Assembly (NCBI RefSeq): GCF_014645535.1
Contig: NZ_BMLX01000004.1
Coordinates: 1 to 64,000 of the forward strand
From: Silvimonas iriomotensis
Lineage (GTDB): Bacteria > Pseudomonadota > Gammaproteobacteria > Burkholderiales > Chitinibacteraceae
Direction of reading: 5' to 3'
Length of the DNA stretch: 64,000 nt
Shown: positions 9,003 to 17,675 of the stretch, in pieces
How the letters are laid out: the number at the start of each line of letters is the position of its first letter
Position numbering within the stretch: the stretch's first letter is position 1
The notes under the pieces: generated by a model
Told to the model about the DNA's origin: nothing
Databases searched by the model: none
Seen by the model: the letters and a program-made list of their open reading frames with translations, nothing else
Translations under genes and position numbers: made by a program

Positions 9003-9548
9003 ATGCGTGATGTACGGCCGTCGCCCGGCTTGCAGGCGCTGTGGTCCAGTCTGGGTATCAACCCGGACTGGATTACCGCCAGAAACCTGCCGTTGTTTGC
9101 CGATGCGACAGCGCTGGTCACGGTCGCGCCAGGCTACCCGACCCAGCGTGTTTTTCAACTGACACCCGAAGCCGCAACAGCCTGGCGCGCGATGAACGAG
9201 GCAGCCACGGCGGATGGCATCGCACTGTTGATGATCTCCGCATGGCGCGGCATAGACCGCCAGGTAGAGTTGATCCGCGCGCGGCTGGCCGAAGGTGAAG
9301 CCATCACGACGGTACTGGAACGGCTGGCGCCACCGGGTTGCAGTGAGCACCATACCGGCCGCGCGATCGATATTGCCACGCCCGGCACCATCACGCTTGA
9401 TGCCACCTTTGCCGACACCAGCGCATTTGCCTGGCTGCAGCAACACGCTGCGGCATTTGGCTTTGTGCTGTCTTTCCCGCGCGATAACCCCTATGGCTTT
9501 ACCTACGAGCCCTGGCATTGGTGTTATCACCCAAAAAATGAAGCATGA
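9003..9548 (+). CDS. VanY-type D-Ala-D-Ala carboxypeptidase family protein (M15B)
   Basis: The 181-residue protein has the zinc peptidase motifs SEHHTGRAIDI (near residue 115) and EPWHW (near 169), which place the two His and one Asp ligands of family M15. Members trim the terminal D-Ala of peptidoglycan stem peptides. No signal peptide is evident from the ATG at 9003, which is unusual for a wall enzyme. The start is 1 bp after the parC stop, so the two genes are probably translated from one mRNA that ends at the following hairpin. Confidence 0.8.
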   Translation: MRDVRPSPGLQALWSSLGINPDWITARNLPLFADATALVTVAPGYPTQRVFQLTPEAATAWRAMNEAATADGIALLMISAWRGIDRQVELIRARLAEGEAITTVLERLAPPGCSEHHTGRAIDIATPGTITLDATFADTSAFAWLQQHAAAFGFVLSFPRDNPYGFTYEPWHWCYHPKNEA

Positions 9549-9577
9549 AAAAAGCCCGCACAATGCGGGCTTTATTT
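9549..9577. terminator. Bidirectional terminator
   Basis: A 10-bp stem AAAGCCCGCA/TGCGGGCTTT with a 3-base loop has A and T runs on either side. It serves the VanY-like gene and the convergent CPT-like gene. Confidence 0.85.
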
Positions 9578-9590
9578 TGGGCAAACTGGC

Positions 9591-10169
9591 CTAGCCAAAC
9601 AGGCTGAGCGACTCCAGCGTATTACCCGCGCCGCGCCAATGTGCGCCAGGAACCGCCCGTAATTGCGCTGCGAGTTCTTCGGCGCAAGCGTCTGCATTGG
9701 CTCGCGCAGTATCCAGCAACACGTCGTATTCCATATTCTGGTGCACACGCTCGAACTCCCAACGCGCCAGGCCAGGCGGGCGATCACCCCGCGCTTGCTC
9801 GCGCTGCTCAACCAACGCCAGATCGCATTGCACGCCGACCAGCATGACGCGGTAGCCCGCCAGTTCGGTCAGCAGCTCGCGTTTTTCATCGACATGGCAC
9901 CAGGCGTTATCCACAATCAACCGCAGCCCGGCCTGCAGCAATCCGGGCAAGGCATAGTGATAACCGCGCACCAGCTTCTGCCAGTCGTGCCCGTTGCGCG
10001 TGATGATATCGCCGCTTTGCAGCTGCGCCAGATCCGTCAGCGGCAATGCGTCCAGCACAGAGTCGATCGAGAAATTGAGATACTGCAGCGGTAGTTTTTC
10101 CTGCAGCGCGCCGGCAATGCTGGTTTTGCCGGATGAACTGGTGCCATTGAGCACAATCACCTGCGGCAT
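9591..10169 (-). CDS. Chloramphenicol phosphotransferase-like P-loop kinase
   Basis: The protein begins MPQVIVLNGTSSSGKTS, a Walker A motif, and continues with NFSIDSVLDALP, IVDNAWCH, VGVQCD and ARGDRPPG(L/M)A, the pattern of the CPT family, which phosphorylates chloramphenicol or unknown small hydroxyl substrates. I chose the ATG at 10169 because family members start just before the IVLNG strand; an upstream ATG at 10214 would overlap the AraC-type gene by 25 bp. The two genes read in the same direction and probably form an operon. The true substrate is unknown. Confidence 0.7.
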   Translation of the reverse strand: MPQVIVLNGTSSSGKTSIAGALQEKLPLQYLNFSIDSVLDALPLTDLAQLQSGDIITRNGHDWQKLVRGYHYALPGLLQAGLRLIVDNAWCHVDEKRELLTELAGYRVMLVGVQCDLALVEQREQARGDRPPGLARWEFERVHQNMEYDVLLDTARANADACAEELAAQLRAVPGAHWRGAGNTLESLSLFG

Positions 10170-10189
10170 GTCTTCAGGTAGCGCCACGG

Positions 10190-11083
10190 TTATTCCGGCA
10201 GTACAGGCAGACAAAGTTCGTAATGCCCGACCAGATACTGATCTTCCGCGTAGCGCTCAACCCGCGGCCGGGACGGATCAAGCACCACTTTGGCACCCGC
10301 TACCCAGGTCAGCATCAGATCGCGCCAGCGCGGGCCGATGTCATCGGTTGGGCCATGATGGCGGAACACCGCCCAGCGCCCGCCCTGCAATTTGTATTCA
10401 CCCAGACCGCGCGGAATACGGATATTGGGCGCAATCACTTGCGCAGCATCGTAACGGCGGCGGCCAGAAGGCGTCGTAGCCGGGTCACTCCAGATCAGGC
10501 CGTAGCGTCGGGTCGGCGCAATGCCATACATGGTGCAGGTCTTGCGGAACCGCTTCCACAGCAAATCCAGATTACAGCCATACTCCCCTACTTCGCGGAT
10601 AAACACCACGCGCTCGGTGTCCCATTGCTCGTAGGTGATGCGGGCATCGACTTCGGCAAAGCTCCAGTGATAATCGGCCGGTGTACCGACAATGGCGGCG
10701 CCCGGTTTGTAGGAATGCTCGCCCAGATTGCGGTCACGCCAGGCATCCGCTGCCGGCGCACCCTTGCGCCACTCACTGGGCGTAAACCCGAACTCGCGAT
10801 GAAATGCGCGACTGAACGTCGCCGCCGAAGAAAAGCCCACCATCAAGGCCACCCGGCCAATCGGCATGCCGGGCTGCCACTGCAGAATGGAGGCCGCCGT
10901 TTCCAGGCGCAGGCGCCACAGAAAGGCCTGCGGCGTGGTGGCATAGCGGGAATGGAACCGGCGGACCAGATACCAGGGCGAATAATGCGCCGCCTCCGCC
11001 AGATCAGCGAGCGTCAGCGGTGTAGCAAGATCGCGCACCATTTTATTGATAGCGCGTTCCAATCTCAGGCAAGGCGTAGACAT
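10190..11083 (-). CDS. AraC-family regulator with GyrI-like effector domain
   Basis: Residues 1-110 form the AraC/XylS double helix-turn-helix (LTLADLAEAAHYSPWYLVRRF and GFSSAATFSRAFHREFGFTPSEWR). Residues from about 120 to the end match the GyrI-like/SoxR-inducer-binding fold found in Rob- and BmrR-type regulators that respond to drugs and lipophilic compounds. The architecture suggests a sensor of toxic small molecules. It precedes the CPT-like kinase, which may be its target. A parS site lies about 100 bp upstream. Confidence 0.88.
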   Translation of the reverse strand: MSTPCLRLERAINKMVRDLATPLTLADLAEAAHYSPWYLVRRFHSRYATTPQAFLWRLRLETAASILQWQPGMPIGRVALMVGFSSAATFSRAFHREFGFTPSEWRKGAPAADAWRDRNLGEHSYKPGAAIVGTPADYHWSFAEVDARITYEQWDTERVVFIREVGEYGCNLDLLWKRFRKTCTMYGIAPTRRYGLIWSDPATTPSGRRRYDAAQVIAPNIRIPRGLGEYKLQGGRWAVFRHHGPTDDIGPRWRDLMLTWVAGAKVVLDPSRPRVERYAEDQYLVGHYELCLPVLPE

Positions 11084-11185
11084 CCTGTATTCGTCCCCGG
11101 CTAGACAATACCAAGCCCGCTATTTTATCAGTGACAATGGCATACGTGTTTGCCGGTCAGCCAATACACCTGGTTTGACGCTTGA

Positions 11186-11201
11186 TGTTCCACGTGGAAC
11201 A
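11186..11201. promoter_or_regulatory. parS site 3
   Basis: TGTTCCACGTGGAACA, identical to the site at 6491, lies between the AraC-type gene and the 3' end of thiD. Confidence 0.9.
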
Positions 11202-11207
11202 CAACCA

Positions 11208-12059
11208 TCAAGCGGCCGGAGTTTCGCCCTTGGTGGCCGCTTCCTCTTCTTCACCCGGCCGCGCCCAGAACAGACGATCAGGAATGAACTGCCCCATGCC
11301 CGGACGGAATGCGCGGCTCAGCGTTTGCCAGGTGTATTCCTGCGCATCACGCACCGCTGTGGCCAGCTCCGCACCACTGGCCAACGCACCGGCAATGGCA
11401 GAAGCCAGCGTACAACCGGCGCCGTGATAGCTGCCAGGCAAGCGCTCCCAGGTATCGCTGCGGGTACGGCCCGCGCGCGAGAACAGCGTGTTGGTCACCT
11501 TGGGCGTGTGCTCATGGGTGCCGGTAATCAACACATATTCACAACCGCAATCCAGCAAGCGGCTGGCGGCTGCATCCAGCGCCAGTTCTTCCTGTTCATC
11601 CGGATCATCAGACGCCAGGCGCCGCGCTTCAATACTGTTGGGCGTGATCAGCAAGGCATGTGGCATCAGCAATTCGCGCATCGCGTTCTGTAATTCTTCG
11701 GCAGAGATTTCATCGCTATGCAACGGGCCCAGCACCGGATCAAATACCAGCGGAATATCGGGATAATCGGCCGCAATTTCTGCAATGACGGCCAGATTTT
11801 CTACACTGCCAACCATGCCGACTTTGATGGCATCAATCTGCATGTCTTCCAGAATGTAGCGGGCCTGATCTTGCAGCCAGTCTGATTCGACCGGCTGAAA
11901 CTCTTGCACTCCGGCCGTGTCTTGCACCGTAAGCGCGGTCACCACCGGCAAGGGATGGCAACCCAGCGAGGCCAATGTCAGAATGTCGGCTGTCAGCCCG
12001 GCACCGCCAGAGGGATCGTTTGCACCAAAGACGAGAACCAGCGGAGGAGTAGCAATCAT
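11208..12059 (-). CDS. thiD: Hydroxymethylpyrimidine/phosphomethylpyrimidine kinase
   Basis: ThiD phosphorylates HMP and HMP-P in thiamine synthesis. The ribokinase-fold motifs are clear: GANDPSGGAGLTADI at the N-terminus, FDPVLG in the middle and GSYHGAGCTLASAIA near residue 220, whose Asp-equivalent region holds the anion hole. Length (283) is slightly above average because of an acidic C-terminal tail. It is divergent from the rubredoxin gene with 64 bp between starts, an arrangement common in proteobacteria. No TPP riboswitch is visible upstream. Confidence 0.92.
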   Translation of the reverse strand: MIATPPLVLVFGANDPSGGAGLTADILTLASLGCHPLPVVTALTVQDTAGVQEFQPVESDWLQDQARYILEDMQIDAIKVGMVGSVENLAVIAEIAADYPDIPLVFDPVLGPLHSDEISAEELQNAMRELLMPHALLITPNSIEARRLASDDPDEQEELALDAAASRLLDCGCEYVLITGTHEHTPKVTNTLFSRAGRTRSDTWERLPGSYHGAGCTLASAIAGALASGAELATAVRDAQEYTWQTLSRAFRPGMGQFIPDRLFWARPGEEEEAATKGETPAA

Positions 12060-12123
12060 GGGCGGGCAAATATGATTTATCGGGTAGAATCCTGATTCTA
12101 AACCAAGCCATCAAGTGGACCGC

Positions 12124-12288
12124 ATGAAAAAATATATGTGCCTGATTTGTGGATTCATTTACGACGAAGCCGAGGGCTGTCCGAACGACGGAATCGCCCC
12201 GGGAACGACGTGGGAAGACGTGCCCATCAACTGGACTTGCCCTGATTGCGGCGCACGCAAAGAAGATTTCGAAATGGTCGAAATCTGA
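12124..12288 (+). CDS. rubA: Rubredoxin
   Basis: This 54-residue protein has the two iron-binding knuckles C6-x2-C9 ([14 protein letters not shown]) and C39-x2-C42 ([10 protein letters not shown]), with the PGTTWEDVP segment between them. Rubredoxins carry single electrons on an Fe(Cys)4 centre in the cytoplasm. A hairpin terminator follows 15 bp downstream. Confidence 0.95.
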   Translation: MKKYMCLICGFIYDEAEGCPNDGIAPGTTWEDVPINWTCPDCGARKEDFEMVEI

Positions 12289-12303
12289 TTCAGGCGTACG
12301 CAG

Positions 12304-12331
12304 ACGGCGCGGCCCTGTCCGCGCCGTTTTC
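12304..12331 (+). terminator. Terminator after rubredoxin
   Basis: A 9-bp stem ACGGCGCGG/CCGCGCCGT with a 6-base loop is followed by TTTTCATTT. Confidence 0.75.
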
Positions 12332-12357
12332 ATTTGTGCCATCAAGGAAGACATCAC

Positions 12358-12780
12358 ATGCTTTGGGTCAAGGCATTCCACATCATTTTCGTCGTCAGCT
12401 GGTTTGCTGGTCTGTTTTACCTGCCCCGCCTGTTCGTGAATCTGGCCATGGTCGAAGACGGTCCCGCCCGTGAACGGCTGATGCTGATGACAGGCAAACT
12501 GTTGCGATTCATGACCCCCATCGCCGTGCTGGCAGTGGGCTTCGGGCTGTGGACCTGGTCTTACTACAATTTCTTCGCCGGCCCCGGCTGGCGCTGGATG
12601 CACGCCAAACTATTGCTGGTGTTCCTGCTGATTGTTTACCACGGCGTATGCATTCATCTGTTCTCGCGCTTCACCGCACATCGCAATACCCACAGCCACG
12701 TCTGGTATCGCTGGTTTAACGAAATCCCGGTGCTGCTGCTGGCCGGCGTGGTCATTCTGGTCACCGTCAAACCCTTCTGA
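12358..12780 (+). CDS. hemJ: Protoporphyrinogen oxidase HemJ
   Basis: The 140-residue protein has four predicted membrane spans and the HemJ signature (WVKAFHIIFVVSWFAGLFYLP at the start, conserved His in the first span, HAKLLLVFLLIVYHG later). HemJ oxidises protoporphyrinogen IX in haem synthesis. I chose the ATG at 12358, preceded by AAGGAAG, over an upstream in-frame start at 12334. hemL lies two genes downstream, which fits a haem role. Confidence 0.88.
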   Translation: MLWVKAFHIIFVVSWFAGLFYLPRLFVNLAMVEDGPARERLMLMTGKLLRFMTPIAVLAVGFGLWTWSYYNFFAGPGWRWMHAKLLLVFLLIVYHGVCIHLFSRFTAHRNTHSHVWYRWFNEIPVLLLAGVVILVTVKPF

Positions 12781-12815
12781 AGCGATCACTACCCGCCACT
12801 TTCAGGAAGACCGTC

Positions 12816-13283
12816 ATGGCTCAGGAAATCGAACGCAAATATCTGCTGGCCAACGCGCAATGGCGTGGCGAAACAACCCGCTCCACCCGCATTGCCCAAG
12901 GCTATCTGAATGATGAACCCGCGCGCACCGTGCGTGTACGCATCAAGGGCGACCAGGGCTTTCTGACCATCAAGGGCAAGAACGAAGGCATCGCCCGCGC
13001 CGAATTTGAATATCAGATTCCGCTGGCCGATGCGGCAGAACTGCTCAAGCTCTGCCCCAATGTGCTCGATAAAACCCGTCATGAAATCCACCGTGACGGC
13101 TTTGTCTGGGAGATCGATGAATTTGCCGGTGACAACGCCGGCTTGATCGTCGCTGAAATCGAACTCCCGACGGTCGATACCGTATTTGCCAAACCCGACT
13201 GGCTGGGCGAAGAAGTCTCGGGTGATGCGCGCTATTACAACAGCGCCCTCTCCACCCACCCCTACACCCGCTGGCCACGTTGA
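12816..13283 (+). CDS. CYTH-domain phosphatase (inorganic triphosphatase-like)
   Basis: The protein starts [11 protein letters not shown], the ExExK signature of the CYTH/triphosphate tunnel metalloenzyme fold, and has alternating charged strands ([36 protein letters not shown]). At 155 residues it is a stand-alone CYTH protein like the NeuTTM tripolyphosphatase type. It lies between hemJ and hemL, all on the plus strand with short gaps. Confidence 0.85.
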   Translation: MAQEIERKYLLANAQWRGETTRSTRIAQGYLNDEPARTVRVRIKGDQGFLTIKGKNEGIARAEFEYQIPLADAAELLKLCPNVLDKTRHEIHRDGFVWEIDEFAGDNAGLIVAEIELPTVDTVFAKPDWLGEEVSGDARYYNSALSTHPYTRWPR

Positions 13284-13297
13284 ACCGGAGTAACCCG

Positions 13298-14578
13298 ATG
13301 TCCCGTAATCAGACCCTGTTTGAAGCTGCCTGCAAACACATCCCCGGTGGCGTTAATTCGCCAGTCCGCGCCTTCGGTTCGGTCGGCGGCACCCCGCCCT
13401 TCATCCAGCGCGGCGAAGGCGCCTACGTCTGGGATGCCGACGGCAAACGCTATATCGACTACGTGGGTTCCTGGGGCCCGCTGATCCTGGGTCACGCCCA
13501 CCCGCAGGTCATTGAGGCAGTACAGCGTGCAGCCGCCAACGGGCTCAGTTTTGGCGCCCCTACCGCGGCTGAGATCGATCTGGCAGATCTGCTGTGTGAC
13601 ATGCTGCCCGCGCTTGATCAAGTGCGACTTGTCTCCAGCGGCACAGAAGCCACCATGTCCGCCATCCGCCTTGCGCGCGGTTTTACCGGTCGCGACAAAC
13701 TGATCAAGTTTGAAGGCTGTTATCACGGCCACGCCGACAGTTTGCTGGTCAAGGCCGGCTCCGGCCTGTTGACCTTTGGCAATCCGTCCTCCGCTGGCGT
13801 GCCCGCAGCAGTGGCCGCGGACACCATCGTCCTGCCGTACAACGACGTTCCTGCGCTGGAAGCGGCGTTCGCTGAACATAAAGGCAAGATCGCCGCAATT
13901 ATTGTCGAGCCAATTGCAGGCAACATGAACCTGGTAAAGCCCTCTACCGCCTTCGTCAAAGCCATGCGCTCACTGACCGAGGACGACGGCGCTGTCCTGA
14001 TTTACGACGAAGTCATGACCGGCTTTCGCGTAGGCCTGCACTGCGCACAAGGCTTGCACGGCATCACGCCGGATCTGGTAACGCTGGGCAAAGTGGTCGG
14101 TGGCGGCATGCCGCTGGCAGCCTTCGGCGGCCGCGCCGACATCATGGCCAGACTCGCCCCGCTGGGCCCGGTCTACCAGGCCGGCACCCTGTCTGGCAAC
14201 CCGGTCGCCGTAGCAGCTGGCCTGGCCACGCTGCAACTGATCCGCCAGCCCGGTTTCTTTGAACAACTCACCGCCAAAACCACCCAGCTGGTGCAAGGCC
14301 TGCAAACCGCAGCGGCCGCTGCCGGTGAAACCTTCAGCGCGCAAAGCGTGGGGGGTATGTTCGGCGTGTATTTCAGCAAAACCGCCCCGCAATCTTTCAG
14401 CGAAGTCATGGTCTCTGACAAAGCGCGCTTCAACGCGTTTTTCCATGCGCTGCTGGATGAAGGCGTCTACCTGGCGCCGTCTGCATTTGAAGCGGGGTTT
14501 GTATCGGCTGCACATACCGATGATGACCTGACCCAGACCCTGGCGGCGGCTGGTCGGGCGTTTGCAAGGCTGGCCTGA
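13298..14578 (+). CDS. hemL: Glutamate-1-semialdehyde 2,1-aminomutase
   Basis: HemL converts glutamate-1-semialdehyde to 5-aminolevulinate, the first committed haem precursor in the C5 pathway. It is a class III PLP aminotransferase: [27 protein letters not shown] and the PLP-lysine in [12 protein letters not shown] (about residue 264). I chose the ATG at 13298 behind CCGGAGTAA; the TTG at 13280 would overlap the CYTH gene. The mRNA ends at a strong hairpin just downstream. Confidence 0.97.
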   Translation: MSRNQTLFEAACKHIPGGVNSPVRAFGSVGGTPPFIQRGEGAYVWDADGKRYIDYVGSWGPLILGHAHPQVIEAVQRAAANGLSFGAPTAAEIDLADLLCDMLPALDQVRLVSSGTEATMSAIRLARGFTGRDKLIKFEGCYHGHADSLLVKAGSGLLTFGNPSSAGVPAAVAADTIVLPYNDVPALEAAFAEHKGKIAAIIVEPIAGNMNLVKPSTAFVKAMRSLTEDDGAVLIYDEVMTGFRVGLHCAQGLHGITPDLVTLGKVVGGGMPLAAFGGRADIMARLAPLGPVYQAGTLSGNPVAVAAGLATLQLIRQPGFFEQLTAKTTQLVQGLQTAAAAAGETFSAQSVGGMFGVYFSKTAPQSFSEVMVSDKARFNAFFHALLDEGVYLAPSAFEAGFVSAAHTDDDLTQTLAAAGRAFARLA

Positions 14579-14596
14579 AACGATTAGCGGGAAATC

Positions 14597-14630
14597 AAAA
14601 AGCCTCTGGTGCGATCCAGAGGCTTTTTTT
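14597..14630 (+). terminator. Terminator after hemL
   Basis: A stem AAAAAGCCTCTGG/CCAGAGGCTTTTT with a 6-base loop runs into eight T residues. Confidence 0.92.
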
Positions 14631-15150
14631 TGCCTTACAAACCCGCTTTTTTACAACAGCCGGACCAGGAAACGAAAAGCTGAAAGGGATAACTGGTAAC
14701 ATCGATATCACCATTTATAGTTTACAAAACAAGTAATTAATTTAAGCAACAATGGCGAAACTGGCTTTCAAACCAGTTTTCCCACATGTCATTTTGCCAG
14801 GTTCGAAGCCCATGCCAAGGGTGTGTTCATCATTTGAAACTTACTACTGCAACCGTTTTTCGAACCCGACTGTCGCAAAGAAAAAACAAAACCAACCGGC
14901 TGTAAGCTGGAGTTCGACTTGGGTCTGAAAATAGTAGTATTTGCTTATGACATGTGTTTTCTTAACGATAGAAAATAGTCGGTATATATCAGGCACAACC
15001 GCAAAATCCGGTCTGAGGTGTTTTATAAAACCTCATGCCGGTTTTTTCGCGTCCTGGCATAAAAACAGACCGGACCAATTGATAGACCCGGATTTTGCCA
15101 GCAAGACCTGACCCATTACCGCTTGGCCGTTTTGCGCGAGGAATGAGCAA
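14631..15150. other. 520-bp non-coding region upstream of the minor pilin operon
   Basis: No plausible gene is seen. The region is AT-richer than its surroundings. It contains a hairpin AAACTGG-N8-CCAGTTT followed by a short T run (14758-14780), a possible sigma-70 promoter with TTAACG at 14962 and TATATC at 14985 (17-bp spacing), and a terminator-like hairpin at 15008-15047. The region immediately before pilE holds its ribosome-binding site (GAGGAA). Confidence 0.6.
15008..15047 (+). terminator. Terminator-like hairpin (attenuator or small-RNA end)
   Basis: CCGG-TC-TGAGG pairs with CCTCA-TG-CCGG around a 12-base loop that is itself self-complementary (TTTTATAAAA), followed by TTTTTT. It lies about 18 bases beyond a promoter-like sequence and about 100 bases before pilE. 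Confidence 0.55.
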
Positions 15151-15591
15151 ATGCAAATGTCGTTGAAAAGTGCACGCCGCACGCAGGGCTTTACGCTGAT
15201 CGAGGTGATGGTCACAGTCGCCATCATCGGGATTCTTGCCGCCATCGCATTGCCTGCATACAGCAACTATCTCAAACGCGGGAAGCTGCCCGAAGCCTTC
15301 GACAACCTGAGCGCTTACGGTACGCGGCTTGAATCCAGTTACAACGACAACGGTAACTACGGTTCGTCGACGTGCGCAATAAGCGTTCCTACAAGTACTT
15401 CCAACTTCGATTTCAGTTGTACATCCAGTGCTGCAGGCGATACCTATACCGCAACAGCAACTGGCAAATCAGGGATGGCCGGTTACACCTTCACCCTCGA
15501 TAGTTCTGGTAACCACAAGACGACTGCGTTTCCGGGGGCATCCAATTTGCCATTGTCGTGCTGGCTCTCCAAGGCAGCGCCATCGTGCTGA
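15151..15591 (+). CDS. pilE: Type IV pilin-like protein (PilE-type minor pilin)
   Basis: The class III prepilin leader ends ...[29 protein letters not shown], with Gly at -1, Phe at +1 and Glu at +5, then the hydrophobic helix. The C-terminus has a Cys pair ([12 protein letters not shown]) for the D-region loop. PilD would cleave it and it would join the pilus or its priming complex. The start follows GAGGAA at 8 bases. It is the first gene of a minor-pilin operon; in Pseudomonas the pilE-like gene is last. Confidence 0.85.
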   Translation: MQMSLKSARRTQGFTLIEVMVTVAIIGILAAIALPAYSNYLKRGKLPEAFDNLSAYGTRLESSYNDNGNYGSSTCAISVPTSTSNFDFSCTSSAAGDTYTATATGKSGMAGYTFTLDSSGNHKTTAFPGASNLPLSCWLSKAAPSC

Positions 15592-15593
15592 AT

Positions 15594-16154
15594 ATGCGTT
15601 TGCTGACCCCTCCCCCGCGACAACGGGGCGTCACGTTGATTGAGCTGGTTATCGTACTGGCCATCACGGCGCTACTGGTTGCGCTGTCGGCACCGGCACT
15701 GCAGCAATACATGCTCAATAACCGGATTCGTGCTGTAGCCGAACAAATGCGTGACGGGATTCAGAAAGCCCGCCTTGAGGCAGTCCGCCGCAACACGCCG
15801 GTGAACTTCAGCCAGACCGATGCGAGTGGCAACCTGGGGAGTGCCGGTACGGGTTGGTCGATTGGTTTGCCTGGCGTGTCATCCATGATTTACACCAGGC
15901 CCGCAGAAAGCGGTGAAGCTGTGCTCACGGCGTCGGGCTCCACCACGCCATCCAGCCTGCAGCCAGCATTCAGTGGCAATGGACGTTTTGCCAACGGTGT
16001 CACCAGCTACACGGTTTCAGTCACGTCCGGTACGTGCGCGTCATTAAGTAGCCCGAACACGGGTAATCGTTGTCTGAACGTGGTGGTCAGTTCGCTGGGT
16101 AACGCAAAAATCTGCGATCCCGCGTTAGCCAGCACCACGCCGGCGGGGTGTTGA
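15594..16154 (+). CDS. fimT: GspH/FimT-family minor pilin
   Basis: The prepilin motif is RQRG|VTLIELVIVLAITALLVALSAPAL, followed by the NNRIRAVAEQMRDGIQKARLEAVRRN segment of the GspH/FimT family. FimT-type proteins prime pilus assembly, and some bind DNA. I chose the ATG at 15594, 3 bp after the pilE stop, over an upstream in-frame start inside pilE. Confidence 0.85.
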   Translation: MRLLTPPPRQRGVTLIELVIVLAITALLVALSAPALQQYMLNNRIRAVAEQMRDGIQKARLEAVRRNTPVNFSQTDASGNLGSAGTGWSIGLPGVSSMIYTRPAESGEAVLTASGSTTPSSLQPAFSGNGRFANGVTSYTVSVTSGTCASLSSPNTGNRCLNVVVSSLGNAKICDPALASTTPAGC

Positions 16155-16156
16155 AC

Positions 16157-16585
16157 ATGCATATGCGACAACAAAGCGGTTTCGCTCTGCTTGAGGGCCT
16201 GATTACGGTGCTGATTTTTTCGATCGGCATTATCGGTCTGGTCAGCATGCAAGGCGCAATCATGAAGGCAAACCAGCAAAGTGGCATGCGTGCGCAGGCC
16301 AGCTATTTTGCTGAGGAAATTATCGGTCTGGCCACCGTTGATCCCAACAACGCAAGTTGTTATGTCACGGGTTCAGCCACGTGTTCCAACAGTACCGCAC
16401 AAGCGAGCGTAACGGACTGGAAAAGCCGGGCCACCGCCCAGTTACCAAACGCCAGCGTCACCGGGAAAACACCGACGGTGACTTATAGCTCCACCACTGG
16501 CCAGTTTGTGGTCACGCTGAGCTGGAAAAGAACCGACGAGCCGGACTGGCACCAGTACGTCTCGACCACTGTGATCAAACCATAA
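16157..16585 (+). CDS. pilV: Type IV pilus minor pilin PilV
   Basis: The leader reads MHMRQQSG|FALLEGLITVLIFSIGIIGLVSMQGAIMKAN, with the short N-terminus and the LLEGLI helix of PilV. The remaining domain holds a Cys pair (SCYVTGSATCS). It starts 3 bp after the fimT stop and belongs to the pilus-tip priming complex with PilW, PilX and PilY1. Confidence 0.85.
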   Translation: MHMRQQSGFALLEGLITVLIFSIGIIGLVSMQGAIMKANQQSGMRAQASYFAEEIIGLATVDPNNASCYVTGSATCSNSTAQASVTDWKSRATAQLPNASVTGKTPTVTYSSTTGQFVVTLSWKRTDEPDWHQYVSTTVIKP

Positions 16586-16631
16586 CGCGAATCAGAACTG
16601 AGCGTGTCTCTGAGACTCGGCAGGTGACAGA

Positions 16632-17675
16632 ATGAATATCGTCGAATTAATGGTTGCCATTGTCATATGGTTGCTCGCTGCTCTTGCTATCATGAGCAGC
16701 GCAACCTTCTTTGACAACAACCGCCGCGGCATGACCGGGGAAAACTCCGTCCAGGAAAATGCCATGTTTGCGCTGGTAGACCTCCAGCGTGATCTGAAAA
16801 ACTCCGGTGCCGGTTTTGCCGGTAGCAACAACGTGACCTGCACCACGTTGAATGCGGCTTACGGCAGCACGACGCTGGCAAACGGCGCTTCGGTTGCACC
16901 CGTAGTCATCACGGATGGCGGTGCCAACAATGCATCCGACACCATCACTGTTTTGTCTGCCACCTCCTTCATGGCAGCCTCCCCCGGGTTGACCCGGGAC
17001 GCGATGTCTTCCGCTACTGCCGCTATTAATATTTATTCGGCAAAAGACTGGAATGTCGGTGACGTATACATGCTGTCCTCCGGTACCGGCTCGCCTTGCA
17101 CCGTTGGCAGTGTTACTGCAATTACCACCAACTCACTGGGCGCTACCCTTACCCACAATTCCACTGGGACTGGCAGCAGCTGGAACAGTGGCAGCTATAC
17201 CAATGCCCCCTCTTACGCGGCCAAAAGTTCCATCAGCAAGATTGGCGGGCTGAACTGGGTCAGCTATCAGGTGGCCAGCCAATCGCTGAACATGACAGAC
17301 AAAATCGCGCAAAGCACGACTTTGATCGCCGATAACGTCGTGCTCATGAAAGCACAGTACGGCGTAAGCAGTGGCTCAACCAGCACGGTCAGCTCCTGGG
17401 TTGCTGGTAGCGGGTCCTGGGCAGCGCCGTTGAACTCGACCCAGATCACCCAGATTCGTGCGGTACGTGTGGCAATGGTTGTCCGGATTCCTGCAAAGAT
17501 CAAACCGTCCGTATCCGGTGGGAGCTGTGATGCCACGACGGCATCGCCCAAGGTCTGGGGCGGTACACAGACGATGGACATCAGCGGACTTGCCAACTGG
17601 CAGTGCTACAAATACCGGACGCTGACGCTGACCATCCCGCTCAAAAACTTCATTTTCAGTGGAACGTCGACATGA
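16632..17675 (+). CDS. pilW: Type IV pilus assembly protein PilW, lacking its prepilin leader
   Basis: The protein is PilW by its N-terminal helix (MNIVELMVAIVIWLLAALAIM), the NSVQENAMFALVDLQRDLKNSGAGF segment, and its length. The first ATG coincides with mature position +1, so Glu lies at +5 but no leader or Gly(-1) exists. Upstream in the same frame is DSAGDR after a TGA at 16611, with no alternative start. Either the gene is frameshifted in its leader or it uses an unusual leaderless form. It overlaps pilX by 4 bp (ATGA). Confidence 0.82.
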   Translation: MNIVELMVAIVIWLLAALAIMSSATFFDNNRRGMTGENSVQENAMFALVDLQRDLKNSGAGFAGSNNVTCTTLNAAYGSTTLANGASVAPVVITDGGANNASDTITVLSATSFMAASPGLTRDAMSSATAAINIYSAKDWNVGDVYMLSSGTGSPCTVGSVTAITTNSLGATLTHNSTGTGSSWNSGSYTNAPSYAAKSSISKIGGLNWVSYQVASQSLNMTDKIAQSTTLIADNVVLMKAQYGVSSGSTSTVSSWVAGSGSWAAPLNSTQITQIRAVRVAMVVRIPAKIKPSVSGGSCDATTASPKVWGGTQTMDISGLANWQCYKYRTLTLTIPLKNFIFSGTST

